Shown: positions 44,911 to 56,513 of the stretch, in pieces
Layout of the letters: each line of letters begins with the position of its first letter
Numbering within the stretch: the stretch's first letter is position 1
Assembly: GCF_932276165.1 (NCBI RefSeq)
Contig: NC_063988.1
Coordinates: forward strand, 9,672,001-9,736,000
Direction of reading: 5' to 3'
Length of the DNA stretch: 64,000 bases
Source of the DNA: Plutella xylostella
Taxonomy: Eukaryota > Arthropoda > Insecta > Lepidoptera > Plutellidae
Position numbers and translations under genes: made by a program
Notes under the pieces: model-generated
Seen by the model: the letters and a program-made list of their open reading frames with translations, nothing else
What the model was told of the DNA's origin: nothing
Database searches by the model: none

Positions 44911-45261
44911 TTGATGTAAAAACCTTCGCGCGCCTCTATTTAGGTTTCACATTGTCGTCACTTAGATTCGTTAGCACGGGGTGCAAGAAGCGCACGTCAA
45001 GAGGTGATAAAAATTATACAACGCGCTCAAGCTCAAGGCCGCGTGATATGAGTGAGCGCAATGCAAAAATTTACACGTCTTGATGTGCGCGTCTTGCGCC
45101 TCGTGCTAAGCTAGCAGTTCAAAACAAAAAACGAATCTAAGTGACGACAGTGTGAAACCTAAATAGAGGCGCGCGAAGGTTTTAACATCAATCGCGTGAT
45201 ATGAGTGAGCGCAATGCAAAAATTTACACGTCTTGATGTGCGCGTCTTGCGCCTCGTGCTA
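44911..45261. mobile_element. GC-rich hairpin element with an added 69-bp direct duplication
   Basis: 44911-45191 is an inverted repeat: TTGATGTAAAAACCTTCGCG at the left, 'cgcgcgaaggttttaacatcaa' at the right, with 'cattgtcgtcacttagattc' inverted inside. 69 bp from its centre (45040-45108, 'cgcgtgatatgagtgagcgc' to 'cctcgtgcta') are repeated directly at 45193-45261, just outside the right end. The direct copy abuts the hairpin end, so it may come from a slipped or aberrant copying event. Confidence 0.75.
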
Positions 45262-45949
45262 GTCCTTCTGTGCATATCTTCTATACATACCGAGATAGGT
45301 ACACAAGCAATGCAAGCAACGTTCTAACACGCATAAACGCAACATACAACGTGTTTGCAGGACATATTCCTAATGATATGATTTAGTTATTGATCAAAAC
45401 GATAAATAATGTAGACTGAGGGAGCTGGAGTTGAGTTGAGTTCTGATTAGAGTTGTAGTTGAAAACACGACTTTTGAGTATTATTAAGAACTGTTTATTG
45501 GTTTCACACACACACATATTATAGTTTGCAAAAGGATGGAAGAAGAGAAAGCAGGAAACGGAAAAATATATTATGTTTTTAAATATTAGTGTTGGTATTC
45601 CCAACAGTTATAATCTCCACGCTTGGCAAACGAATAGAAGTTATACTTACACACTAGCATTACCTTTAAAAATGCTATGTTCATCTCTCGCTTGCACAAA
45701 TAGTAATAAAGTAAATATAGTGGGCGGCTCGTGCTCTATCACCCTGTGACGGCGACATTCGGAATTTATTAAATAAACTGCAGTGGCCCGCGCAGATAAC
45801 ACTGTGTGATGATGGCGACTGGTTTTTTCCAACGATATTTTATTCATTGGCACAATGGTTGTCATTAGATTGAACTTAAAACGGTTTGACAGTAAACAAT
45901 AAGCGGATAGTTTAATTATTTTTTTATATTTGACATATCATCTTGTGCG
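45262..45949. other. Gene-free stretch
   Basis: No supported feature. Frames under 75 codons without domains. Confidence 0.45.
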
Positions 45950-45951
45950 TA

Positions 45952-46825
45952 TAGTGCCACAAACTTATTTGTTTCGGTGACAGCTCACATAAATGTCTAA
46001 TATTTCATAATTCTATAAGATTTTATACAATGCTCACATGAAACCGGAGCTGGTCGCCGTTGGTGAGGCAACAATCGAAGTTGTGCAAGAATATGTCTAC
46101 CTCGGGCAGACTATTCGGCTAGGCAGAAGCAGCTTCGACAAGGAGGCTGCAAGGCGCATCCAACTGGGTTGGGCTGCATTCGGGAAACTTCGTCACATAT
46201 TCTCCTCGGCCATTCCTCAGAGCCTGAAGACAAAAGTCTTCAACCAGTGCGTCCTGCCAGTGATGATGTATGGTGCAGAGACGTGGACACTGACGGTAGG
46301 ACTGGTCCACCGATTTAAAGTCGCTCAGCGTGCTATGGAGAGAGCTATGCTTGGGGTTTCTCTGATGGATCGTATCAGAAATGAGGTTATCCGTCAGAGG
46401 ACTAAGGTTACCGACATAGCTGTCAAAATATGCAAGCTGAAGTGGCAGTGGGCTGGTCATATCTGCCGAAGAACCGATAACCGTTGGGGTAGACGAGTTC
46501 TCGAGTGGCGACCACGAACAGGCAAACGCAGCGTGGGACGCCCTCCTGCCCGCTGGACTGACGACCTTAGGCGGGTGGCGGGTAGTGGTTGGATGAGGAA
46601 GGCCGAGGACCGAGTGTTGTGGCGCTCCTTGGGAGAGGCCTATGTCCAGCAGTGGATGATTATTGGCTGATGATGATAAGATTTTATGTTTGCTCGTATT
46701 GTTAATTCGCTCTTGCGGTGTTAATAAACCCATCTAATCTTTTATAATATACAATTCATTAGTAAGTAATGAGATATGGATCAATTTAGTTCGCTCTCAC
46801 CGGAACAGATAAGTTTGTGGCACTG
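45952..46825. mobile_element. MITE family B copy interrupted by an RTE fragment
   Basis: The outer ends are AGTGCCACAAACTTATTTGT at the left and the complement of CAGTGCCACAAACTTATCTG at the right. TA flanks it at 45950-45951 and 46826-46827. Without the insert at 46027-46675 and one copy of its TSD, the remaining 213 bp aligns along its length with the 215-bp element at 34183-34397 (reverse orientation). Confidence 0.88.
46027..46675 (+). mobile_element. 5'-truncated RTE-clade LINE with 12-bp TSD
   Basis: ATAAGATTTTAT flanks the insert at 46015-46026 and 46676-46687. The insert ends 'ttggctgatgatg', the trinucleotide tail typical of RTE elements. An uninterrupted frame at 46038-46670 gives 210 residues that match the C-terminal part of RTE reverse transcriptases: EYVYLGQTIRLGR, VLPVMMYGAETWTLT, QRAMERAMLGVSLMDRIRNE, TDIAVKICKLKWQWAGHI, GRPPARWTDDL, AYVQQW. 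The catalytic YxDD part of the polymerase and the endonuclease are absent because of 5' truncation. The open frame and exact TSD point to a young insertion. Confidence 0.92.
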
Positions 46826-46827
46826 TA

Positions 46828-47570
46828 TATCGTTAATCTAAGGTTTATATTATGACGGTAAAACATTGTGACATTTGATAGATTATTATGCTTACTATAC
46901 CTCCAATCGGTGTTTCATCTACACTACTATTACTTACGTATTAATTGCTCTGCTAAAAAAAACGTTGCTTACTTTTATTCACAAAACGTAAAGTTAACCA
47001 AGAAAATAAGGAAACAAGTATTCTCGGTAACAGATGAAATGGAATTCACTTTCTGCCCGGAGTTATCGCTATCAAACAACTCCGCAGATGCAGCTGCAAC
47101 ATTTTTGTTTAGCGTGGACTTGGGTCTACTCTGACTTGAGACTTCTTCTCCTAAGACAGAAAGAGCCCCTTATCCGAACGGAGAGTAGTTTGTAAAAAAT
47201 GACGTTCATCAGAAAAAACATACAAACATTTATTAAAAAGTATTAAAAACTTTGCATGGCTTGCTGCTTTGCTTTGTGTTGCTTCCCGGTGCTGAAATGG
47301 GCTGGGCTCTTTTTTATAAAGAGGCCCCTTCTAAATTTAGAACTCTCTGCTATGTTCCATTGAAACTTCAAACGTAAAAAAACTATCAAATAGAATTTTC
47401 GTTCACTAGTTAATGTTCCAATTTAAGTCTTTTAAATAAAGCTTTATTCGCTATAAAACCCGGAGTAAACCACTTTCAAAGTTTAAATATGTAGCAGAAA
47501 CTGTAATTGTAGTTGTTGCCTGGAAACTGAAACGTAAAACTAAGTCAGGAAACTATGTATACAGGGTGTC
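46828..47570. other. Gene-free stretch
   Basis: A frame at 46868-47134 ends in a protein-like segment (SVTDEMEFTFCPELSLSNN) of unknown origin. 47165-47230 reads 'agccccttatccgaacggag', the inverse of wording at 42405-42440, so it is repeat debris. Confidence 0.35.
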
Positions 47571-47639
47571 GCATAATTTAAAGTAATCCCGTTTAGAGCT
47601 GAAATAAAAATATCGACGGTGGAAAGGCAGAATGTTTTA

Positions 47640-49200
47640 TCCGCCACTTTTGGCGAATATGAGTTATATACACCGTTGGAATCGCCTGATTTTTCTCTTT
47701 CGAATGGTGCGGGTCTCGTTTCGATCTGAGCACTTTTTTGGCGCTTAAGACATCGGTGATTTTGGCAATCTTAATACTTTTTTCTTGTATTAAGAGCCAC
47801 TTTTTTAGTCATTTGTATGTTCAAACATACATGATCGATAATAATGTTATATAAAACATTTTACCCTTACTAGAACAGTAAAACACTGTGACTAAATTCA
47901 TTTTGAATGAATGTGAATTTGTATCATTAGTTACTTAAGCGACCTACCTGATTGCGAAATAAAACATAATGGATATAAAACTAAATGCCTTCTTGTCAAA
48001 AATAACATAAAAGCACTTAATATATTTTACGTAATTGTAATTTAAGCCTCACTGGCACTTAAACCATTTTACCGGTCAGTCTTACTCGCGGCGTTTGGCG
48101 GTTAATACAACTTTACCTAAATCTGTTTAATGGTACAATTGGCACTTAAGCTGTTTTTTGCGATTTGTAGATAATTGATATAAGTGATATAAAACAATAC
48201 AAAAGAATCGCAATGAAGCGGTTTATGGTGTTTAAGCTGTTATTTATTATTATTATATCCAGAAGGATATTGCGTGAAAACGCCAATATATAAATAGGAC
48301 CGGTTGGAAAGGTGTCGCTTCAGTACCTCGCCGGGACGTTTATTCGGAGAGGACGTGCGTCTATGCGACAGTTGGCGCCGCGTGCGCAGCGTAATTACGT
48401 AGGTACAAACTCAGATTCGTTCGCCAGTATAAAACTATAAATATTTTTTTATTATATCACCAGATAACTACATTAAATTATAATATCTATTATATTACGG
48501 TTCTAAATAATAGTGTTGCTATGATTAATATTTATTGAGTTATTAATAAAAATATGCACTTGGATCCTTTCTCCTAAATTGCTGTTTCTATGCAAGTAGG
48601 GAATTTTTACGTTTCTCTAAAATGATCAAACCAAATATTTATTTTTTATAAAATATTTTTTCTATGACAATATGGTTCTTCATGTAAATTATTTTAATGT
48701 ATTAACATGACATTACTTTTTATACCAAATAAAAATTATATATCAAAAATAAACTTATTCTTAAATAATTTACCTATATCGAAATCTAGTCAGAAAAAGC
48801 ATTTCTTGTCTATATAAAAATCCAACCGAAAATGTGTTCCCAAGCGCAAAACTCTGGATCAACTTAACCGATTTTGATAATTGTTAGGTAATTATACGAA
48901 ATAGAAGACCACGTTTTAAGTGAGAATTTTCAGAATAAAATATTTTAACGAAAAGCAAACCTTATAGGAAAAAGTTGGACATGAATTAAATTAACTTTTA
49001 CTCTAACTTCACTTCATCATCCTCCATCGCTGAAGAGTGCAATATCTGGCATCTCTTTTTATGCCTCCGTAGGAAATCCATCGTTCCCTGTTACTTTGCC
49101 ACTCTTCAGCGATCGTATGGTCCGTATCAATTCGTCTTATTTGGGGGTTGGATATTTAAGCTTCTGTCAAGATGCAGGATAGTCATAAATCTCATCATTA
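47640..49200. other. Gene-free AT-rich stretch
   Basis: A repeat-like segment at 48810-48970 ('aactctggatcaacttaacc', 'gattttgataattgttagg') is of the same style as 590-1018. Otherwise nothing. Confidence 0.4.
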
Positions 49201-49202
49201 AA

Positions 49203-49371
49203 CATCATCACGACCCATTACGTCCCCACTGCTGGGGCACGGGTCTCCTTCCGTGCTTCCGTGCGGGTTGGTGGACTCCAACACAAGCAATCTTGTGCTG
49301 AGAGAGTTGTCGGGTAAGTGGGCAACCCAACTGTCAGACGTTTTTAAGCGGCCCGAAGGCCTCTGACTAGC
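49203..49371 (-). mobile_element. RTE-mobilised SINE-like repeat, copy 4
   Basis: Plus strand starts 'catcatcacgacccattacg' and ends 'cccgaaggcctctgactag', with an internal deletion relative to the 3347 copy around 'ctccttccgtgcttccgtgc'. Confidence 0.7.
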
Positions 49372-49638
49372 CTTAGCGATCTGCCGATTTTATTAATCAT
49401 AATGATTACGATTATGCATCAAGATACAAGATGATCCTGGTATATTTGCATCTGCATCCGACTCCTCAGGTGGTGGTTAGGATCATTAAAAACTTCGGCA
49501 ATGTGGCCATACCATCTTGAAAGTCAAGCTTCCATAGTAATAAGGAGATATCCTGGGTTTTGTTGCAATGTTCTTCAAGATGCTTTGTATAGATCCTTCG
49601 TGTTTTCTATGGCAGCCGATGGTTGTGGTCTCATTTTT

Positions 49639-50209
49639 AGGGTTCCGTAGCCAAAATGGCAAAAACGGAACCCTTATAGTTTCGTCATGTCCGTCTGTCC
49701 GTCTGTCCGTCTGTCCGTCTGTCACAGCCGATTTACTCGGAAACTATAAGTACTACAGTGATGAAATTTGATGGGAATATGTGTTGTATGAACCGCTACA
49801 AAAATATGACACTAAATAGTAAAAAAAAGAATTGGGGGTGGGGCCCCCCATACATGTAACTGAGGGATGAAATTTTTTTTTTCGATGTACATACCCGTGT
49901 GGGGTATCAATGGAAAGGTCTTTTAAAATGATATAAAGTTTTCTAAAAAACATTTTTCTTAAAGTGAACGGTTTTTGAGATATCAGCTCTCAAAGTCGTA
50001 AAAAGTATGTCCCCCCCCCTCTATTTTTATAACTACGGGGTATAAAATTCTAAAAAAAATAGAGGTGATGCATGCTAATTAACTCTTTCAACGATTTTTG
50101 GTTTGATCAAAGTATCTCTTATAGTTTTTGAGATAGGTTGATTTAACTGTAATTTTGCTGCTACGGAACCCTTTGTGCGCGAGCCCGACTCGCACTTGGC
50201 CGGTTTTTT
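49639..50209 (+). repeat. Interspersed repeat with (GTCCGTCT)n and GAGCCCGACTCGCACTTGGC end
   Basis: It starts 'agggttccgtagccaaaatg', has a GTCCGTCT tandem repeat at 49689-49721, and ends 'gcgagcccgactcgcacttg' plus 'gccggtttttt'. 'acggaaccct' at its start region and 'acggaaccct' near 50165 are repeated. This is a very common arthropod repeat; the class is uncertain. Frames on both strands within it are not genes. Confidence 0.65.
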
Positions 50210-50439
50210 CGGACATAGAGTCACCCCTAGCAGCGTTTGTCTTTTTAAATTTCGTTTGATACCTATTAAGTTCACAAAGAAAATACTCGTACGCAAGTGC
50301 TTCTTTAGAATGGTCGTTTAGTTCGACGTTAAGTCTTTCTTGATGGTGGATCATATCCCATGTTTCTTTAGAGATACCATTCATTCTTTAAGTGTTCCTT
50401 GTACCTTATTATTTTTATTTTTTTTAAATAGTCTATTTA

Positions 50440-50480
50440 TTTTCCCACTGCTGGGCAAAGACCTCCCCTTTAATTTTCCA
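50440..50480. repeat. SINE 3' fragment
   Basis: 'ttcccactgctgggcaaaga' and 'cctccccttt' are the ending used by many lepidopteran retroposons, related to the RTE 3' end 'gcctatgtccagcagtggat' at 46640. Confidence 0.4.
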
Positions 50481-50964
50481 CTCATCCTGTGTGCCTTATT
50501 ATTTCTTCGCAAATTTTTAACAACACGTCTTTGATGCCAGACCTTTGATCTTTGAATGAGACCTCGTCCAGACTTAGTAAATGGTATTTGTTGTCGATCT
50601 GGATACTAAGTTATCTTCTAACTTGTGGGTCCTGCAGCTTATTTACATGACACGACACCTTTGGCAGATCTTGTGGCCTGCTCCTAAACTCCCACTATCT
50701 TCAAGCAGATTTTTTGACATCAGCAACCCTCTTATTCCTAACATCTAGAAGTGTCTCCATTTTGGACTAATCGTCGGTCGATTTGGTTCTCGGTCCGGCT
50801 GTCGGGTGAGACCTAACTCACATTGTGATAGTCCTTTGGGGTTACCTCCACTAAACATTAGCCATTAACAATCCTAAAGCATCGTCGCTTGCTTATCAAA
50901 TCTAGCGTATCTTGTATGAATCTGACAGATAGTTTAAAGCGAGGAAGGAAACCAGGAAACTGTG

Positions 50965-51190
50965 CACCTAATCAGAGTTGCACAGAGAGCTATGGAGCGA
51001 TCCATGTTAAGCATTTTGCTTACAGACCGTATTCCCAGCGTGGTAATTCGCCAAAATCTTCGACGTCGGTATGCAGGTCACTGAACTGAAATGGGAGTCG
51101 GCAGAACACTTGGCTCGAAGGCAGGACGGAAGGTGGACAAAGGCGGTGACAGAATGGTGGCATAGAGACGGACGAAGAAATGTCGGTTGG
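50965..51190 (+). pseudogene. Decayed RTE reverse transcriptase C-terminal remnant
   Basis: In one frame the sequence reads RVAQRAMERSMLSILLTDRI. After a frameshift it reads VTELKWESAEHLARRQDGRW and then TEWWHRDGRRNVGW. These align in order with the QRAMERAMLGVSLMDRI, KLKWQWAGHICRRTDNRWG and VLEWRPRTGKRSVGRP segments of the RTE copy at 46027. At least one frameshift and a lost tail mark it as old. Confidence 0.75.
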
Positions 51191-52185
51191 ATTATGATTA
51201 TTAATTGATGAATAAGTAAACCTTATCACTTGGATCTCAATCTCAAAATGATTTCGTGGTGATATTATGAAATTTTTGTTTTCAATCTAGCTGACCCTTC
51301 TTACCTTTTATACCTTCCCTGGACTTCCACAAATATTTCTAGACCAAAATCGGTTCAACCGTTCTCGAGTTCTGAGGTCCAATTATAAGTTCATTTATTC
51401 TTTAAGTCATTCATCTTAGATATAAATTGCCTTAGTTTGGCGGTTAATTCATTCTTATGGAATGTTTAAAGTAACATAAATTATTATAAAACATTATACT
51501 GGTGTGATGGTTAAATCTCCTTGGTCTTTAAATTGTTTTTACTTGTATTTTATTAAAATGTTAATGTCGTTTAAGCCAATTTTACCTGACTGAGATTTCA
51601 GATGCCTATGTCTTATGTCCCTTATTACAGTAAATAGAATATGTACATTCATTTTATATACAGAATTACATAGAAAACTATTTCAATTTTACGTATTTTA
51701 ATTTTCAAAGCCATAGCTAGAATAATTACAGAGATATGATTTTTTTTCGAAAATTTCAAACTTTAAATCGCTCTGGTGAACATTTTAGGTCATGGCGCTT
51801 CAAACATTCTGCCTTTCCACCGTCGATATTATAAAAAGATAAATCGTCATCGTTACCTATTGAGAAAATTTTGAAATTCGCGGTTTTTTTTTTGGTTCTC
51901 CTTACAAATTATATTGGTTGTGTCTTTTTAGCATGGGGACTAGGGAGTTTAATTTTTTTCGCGAATTTAGCTTTTTACTGTACAGTAAAAGTTACTTAGT
52001 ATGACAATCTGTATTACCTACCTAACGGGATAATTTATTTATTTAATACTTTGTTGCACAAATATGAGATAAGTGTACAAAAGTGGACAATGTTAACTTA
52101 TGGGACACCCTATAGATAGATATGTATCTCGGTACCGTTCGGATATAAAAACAATGTTATATAACTTAAAGAAAGAAAGAAAGAA

Positions 52186-52300
52186 AAAAGTTTATTGCTT
52201 GCGCAAATTGCATTGTGGCTGAATGGTGCAATAGTTACCTAAACGCAGTTTATACTGAAAATCTGGTTTTCAAATCCCGACCGGTACGACTGAACCAAAT
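52186..52300. mobile_element. Retroposon tail and SINE-like fragment
   Basis: An (AAAG)n run at 52169-52185 followed by 'gtttattgcttgcgcaaatt' looks like a minus-strand LINE 3' tail. 52212-52290 ('tggctgaatggtgcaatagt', 'ggttttcaaatcccgaccgg') resembles a degenerate tRNA-SINE head with a box B-like sequence. Confidence 0.35.
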
Positions 52301-52449
52301 GCGATTTAACAATGCTTATGGTTATATCTATTTATATCGCCTATTAACAGCCGTGTTAGCTAATGATGATGCTTTATTTATTTAAAGATAAATTGGACCA
52401 AATGAGAATGGCCAAATCTGACCCGCTTTGCAGCCACTAACCAAACCTA

Positions 52450-52930
52450 TTTTTTAACCGACTTCAAAAAAAGGAGGAGGTTCTCAATTCGTCGGGATCT
52501 TTTTTTTTTATATTTTTTTTTATGTATGTTCACCGATTACTCCGCCGTTTATGAACCGATTTTGAAAATTCTTTTTTTGTTGTATTGGGTTGAGCTCCCA
52601 GGTGGTCCCTTTTTTTTTCAGAATTTTATCTCACCCCCAAGGGTGGGTAAAGGGGTAAAAACAGGGTATGAATTTCCATTTTGGGCACATATTAACCGAT
52701 TCTAATGAAATTAAGAACGTAAATATAGTTCTTATAACAAAAAAATATGATGGTGACCTTGAGCTGATCTGATGATGGAAACGGAAGGCAGTCAGGGGAA
52801 CTCCTCAACGGTATATAGCAACTACTTCGTGTTTAGGCTTGAATGATTCGTATTGATTAGTAGGACTTTTTGGTATCATTTGCACCTTACTTTTGATTGA
52901 AAATTATTAAAATAAACTAAAAACTATTAA
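52450..52930. repeat. Interspersed repeat starting AACCGACTTCAAAAAAAGGA
   Basis: 'ggaggttctcaattcgtcgg' and 'aaccgattttgaaaattc' are wording of a common lepidopteran repeat. It continues into the hairpin at 52931-53247, whose arms contain 'aaaaaaccgacttcaaaaaa', the same start sequence. Confidence 0.5.
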
Positions 52931-53247
52931 ATAAAATAATAATTAAAAAAATTAAAAAACCGACTTCAAAAAACCACTAAAATGTAAGAAATAATTTAAG
53001 GTTTACACAAATTCTACTCGTATGAGACAGTACAAATATACCTAAGCAGGAACTGTTCTTTTTTGAAGTTGGTGCCATATTTCTTCAGATTACTTTGTCA
53101 CCGCACCAACATCAAAAAAGAACAGTTCCTGCTTAGGTATATTTGTACTGTCTCATACGAGTAGAATTTGTGTAAACCTTAAATTATTTCTTACATTTTA
53201 GTGGTTTTTTGAAGTCGGTTTTTTAATTTTTTTAATTATTATTTTAT
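52931..53247. mobile_element. 317-bp near-perfect hairpin (144-bp arms, 29-bp loop)
   Basis: 52931-53074 and 53104-53247 are reverse complements, with the only mismatch I see at 'tgaagttggtg' versus 'caccaacatca'. The arms contain 'ccgacttcaaaaaaccacta' and 'gtatgagacagtacaaatat'. Such identity over 144 bp implies recent formation. It is probably an inverted duplication of the 3' end of the repeat at 52450. Confidence 0.88.
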
Positions 53248-54050
53248 ATTCAATAATAAAATTGTTCTAAATGAGGAAAAAATATTTTTAAAAATCTAAA
53301 CTACTCGTAAAAAACTTAGTATGAGAGAAACATCTAGTTAGTACAAAGACTTGATCTTTCAGCACCTATATATGCGTTCTCCCTTGCCTAATAATAATAA
53401 AATTTACACCAGGATATACTGTAGTCATGGGTCAGTATATGTTTCATCAATTTCTGCTCTGGCGGGTCATGGCGCCATAGAGAAATGGCTATTCTCCTTT
53501 ATTAGAGTGTATAAGTTATAGTAGTTATATGAAACAATACAGCAATCGAATACTCAAGTCAGGTACAACTTTCACCTCCAGACAGAATAGAGCATAATTA
53601 TTCAAAAAAGTCATAAATCAAATTTAAGTAACAGAATCTTTAAATCTATATTTATTAAGGTTTTATCTCTGAAATTAATTTCCAAGTCACAGAGACAAAT
53701 TCTTACTTCATTAAAACAATAGACTCAAATGAACTTACGTAATCCTATTAAAATGTTAAGTAAAGTCAATAAGGCTAAGTTAAGTCGGAAAGTCGTCTCG
53801 AAATCCGGATCATAACATTCATAACGTCACATTATACACGAAGATTATACTAATTAGAGTCGAGACATTACACACGCACGTCCCCTGTATTACAAGGGAG
53901 AATTATCTTAATTGCTCACGAGATTTGGTTCAGAGTCGCACAAACATTAAGAAATGAGTTAGGAAAATTGTCTGAAGGATTTTTTGGGTAGGTATTTTAC
54001 ATTTTTCCGCTTTCTTTTTTCATTTACCGACAAACTATTGAATCACACTA
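53248..54050. other. Gene-free AT-rich stretch
   Basis: No supported feature. Confidence 0.5.
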
Positions 54051-54175
54051 AGGATGACTTGCACCAAACTTTTGAACGTGATTAAATCTATTGCTGGCAG
54101 CCTTGGCAATATTGTATAGTGTGGGAAAGACAGCAATAGATTTGATTACATTTAAATGTTTGGTGCAAATCACCT
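54051..54175. mobile_element. 125-bp MITE with TA TSD
   Basis: Left AGGATGACTTGCACCAAACT and right 'tttggtgcaaatcacct' are inverted repeats, followed by inverted 'gattaaatctattgctg' blocks. TA flanks both ends (54049-54050 and 54176-54177). The frames across it on both strands are by-products. Confidence 0.75.
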
Positions 54176-54501
54176 TAAACATAACAAACAGGGCCGCAAG
54201 TCTGCTAAATTTTATAGATGTGAATAGCATGTCCAAATATGTGGAAATGGCATATTTACTATTTAGATACAATTTAAATCAATAAATTTTAGTAGAATTG
54301 CGGAACAGTTGGCCCGAAATTCTACTAAAATTTCACTCAAAGGTCGAAGATCAAAGACTAAGAAGAAATCACAGACTATTATTGTAACGATACAAATGTA
54401 TTGTACAATATCTTATAATGATTAAATCTTTTTCATGTTACGCTATCCAGACCGTAAAATTTAATTAGTAGTGCAGGTTGAGTGGCAGAAAATACTTTTA
54501 G

Positions 54502-54570
54502 CTTTAAGTCCACCTCATTGTACATTATAACTGTAGTAAATTGTGCAATATAGTATAAATAAATAAATTA
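54502..54570 (+). mobile_element. Retroposon 3' end with (AAT)n tail
   Basis: 'ctttaagtccacctcattgt', 'aaattgtgcaatatagtata' and (AAAT)n. Highly similar to 42440-42510. Confidence 0.55.
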
Positions 54571-56040
54571 AGTTGGTGCGTGCGGTAGGGGTCTATATCT
54601 CTATATCTCTTTTGCCGACTATTCCTACAGTGTAAGCCAGCTTTTCCCGCTACTGACAATATAATCAACAATAGATAGCCGTGCGCCCGCGAAGGTGTTA
54701 TAGAATGCACAAAGTTGAGTGTGCAAAGCTTGATGAGAGTTTCTGCGAACAAATATGGCCGCTCGATCCCTGGGGGAAGCCCGAGGGACACACGAGAAAT
54801 GCTCATTGCTCAGTCAGACTGAGTCTGTAGACTCCACACTCTACCCTGAGAATCACAAAGACACACCCTGTATATGCGTAAATGAACCAGCGGTTTCTAC
54901 AGGAAAGGTATTGCAAAAAGGGTATAATGCTTTAGGTAAGTATGTAAATATCTAGCTAAATATAGGTAGGTATACCTATTTACAAAATAAACGAAAACAT
55001 TTTGTTAATTTCGATTTCACAAGGAAGAAGGTATACTTACGTACTTTTGAGTGCAAAACAACATTGCCTTTATAGCACTTACACTTACCATAGAACATAA
55101 TGGCACATCTATTCGTTCCTATTATATTCAATATGGCTATTCAATATTGCTAATGTGCGCGTAACAACGCAATTGCCTTACAAACGTTAAATATACTAAA
55201 CGTTATATAATATAGGTATAGGTACAATATTATAGTTCTGAGTACAATTGTTGTTGTGCCTCAGTGTACAGTCAACAAAAATAAACTTATAACCTTCAGT
55301 TTAAACAGATCAACCACACAAGTCACGGCTGAAATTGAAATGAGTTTAGGATAAATTCTCGATACATTCTAAGTCTCTATCATTCGACAGTAGGTAGATT
55401 TTATTATTAAAATATAAGCGCTCGGGATGTATGTCTATCTCTTTTGCCAACTGTAGCTCCTAAACAGTCATTTCTATATCCGAACTGTACATAGTTTTAA
55501 TTAGCATTATGTACCGTATTTTCAGTTCTATACATAAACACTTTGTTGTAAAACTGAGTTCTCTTGAACCTTAAAGACGGTGTGAGTTTTGTTAGTCATC
55601 AGACACGTTTGAATGATCTTGTAGACTGTTTGTTACTTATATGAAATGTTACTTATATGAACACAAATTAATAAACGCGAAGGAGTTTCTTAAAATATTG
55701 CGCTGAAATAGACATGACAACCATTTAGCGTTTGGTGAAATTTCCACCTCACAGTTATAAGACGTGTATGAGTTAATTAGTTAAATCGGTTACATCACAT
55801 GACATCGTCGCGTATGTTATTATTATTTCTGTTACAATCCCCTACGCAGTATTAATAGTTTTTTTAAATAATAAGAACTCAAAGCAATTCAATCTTACTG
55901 TGGAAATGGATATCATACACATAGTGCCAACAGCGAAGACGCTCCAGATACAATATTATTTTTGCTTTGATTTTTTTACATGTTTTTTCATCTATAACTA
56001 TAGTTATTTCTAAACTGACAGTGATGGCTACATAGTATAT
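54571..56040. other. Gene-free AT-rich stretch
   Basis: No feature recognised apart from a 'ggtattgcaaaaagggtata' fragment at 54907, related to the CAGGGTGTTGCAAAAAG termini. Confidence 0.45.
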
Positions 56041-56045
56041 TATAG

Positions 56046-56135
56046 TAGCAGAAATTCTAATTTTAACGCCGTCATACTATAAATTTTGCTCATAAAGTCG
56101 AATTAGAATTTCTGCCTTCAGAATTAACATCAGTA
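56046..56135. mobile_element. Small MITE, GAAGGCAGAAATT family
   Basis: 'gcagaaattctaattttaac' at the left and 'gaattagaatttctgccttcagaatt' at the right form an inverted repeat. The longer relative is at 60497-60670, and part of the same sequence occurs in the duplicated block at 62320-63301. Confidence 0.6.
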
Positions 56136-56249
56136 TGTAAGTATACTGTATTCATTCATATTTGGCACAAAAGGTAAACAATATTTTTAATCAAAATACC
56201 TACTATTAAATTTATTCCAATTGTATGTACAGTTACGATACAGTTTTAC

Positions 56250-56327
56250 TAGTGCGGGGCCCGCTGTTAAAATGTAAATTGTGATATGTTTTGGTTCAAT
56301 AAATATTTTTGAATTTTGATTTGAATG
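56250..56327 (+). mobile_element. LINE 3' end with (TTTGAAT)n tail
   Basis: 'gtgatatgttttggttcaat', AATAAA-like 'caataaatatttttgaattt' and 'tgatttgaatg'. The tail type is the same as that of the LINE at 56658-59069 but in the opposite orientation. Confidence 0.5.
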
Positions 56328-56513
56328 TATACACTTTACTATTCCTTTGCTACATGATTAGATACATTTAACTAACTTATAAAGTAATAATAGTAATAAA
56401 ATACAAAATTTATCAAACATTTAACATACAATCCACCCTCGCTTCGTCATAAATAAAATACAAAAGAAATAAAACAAACAAACAAAACACAACTTACTTA
56501 GCTAAACCATAAA

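Larger units (their letters stand above)
47572..52111. mobile_element. Possible 4.5-kb element with AGGGTGTCSCATAA ends
   Basis: Left AGGGTGTCGCATAA (47573) and right TTATGGGACACCCT (ending 52111) are inverted repeats with one mismatch in 14. A second inverted pair lies inside them: 'tcgacggtggaaaggcagaa' at 47613 and 'ttctgcctttccaccgtcga' at about 51806. The distances to the ends are unequal (40 versus about 284 bp). The interior has no transposase, only other repeats. It could be one decayed element filled with insertions, or two unrelated copies facing each other. Confidence 0.35.
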
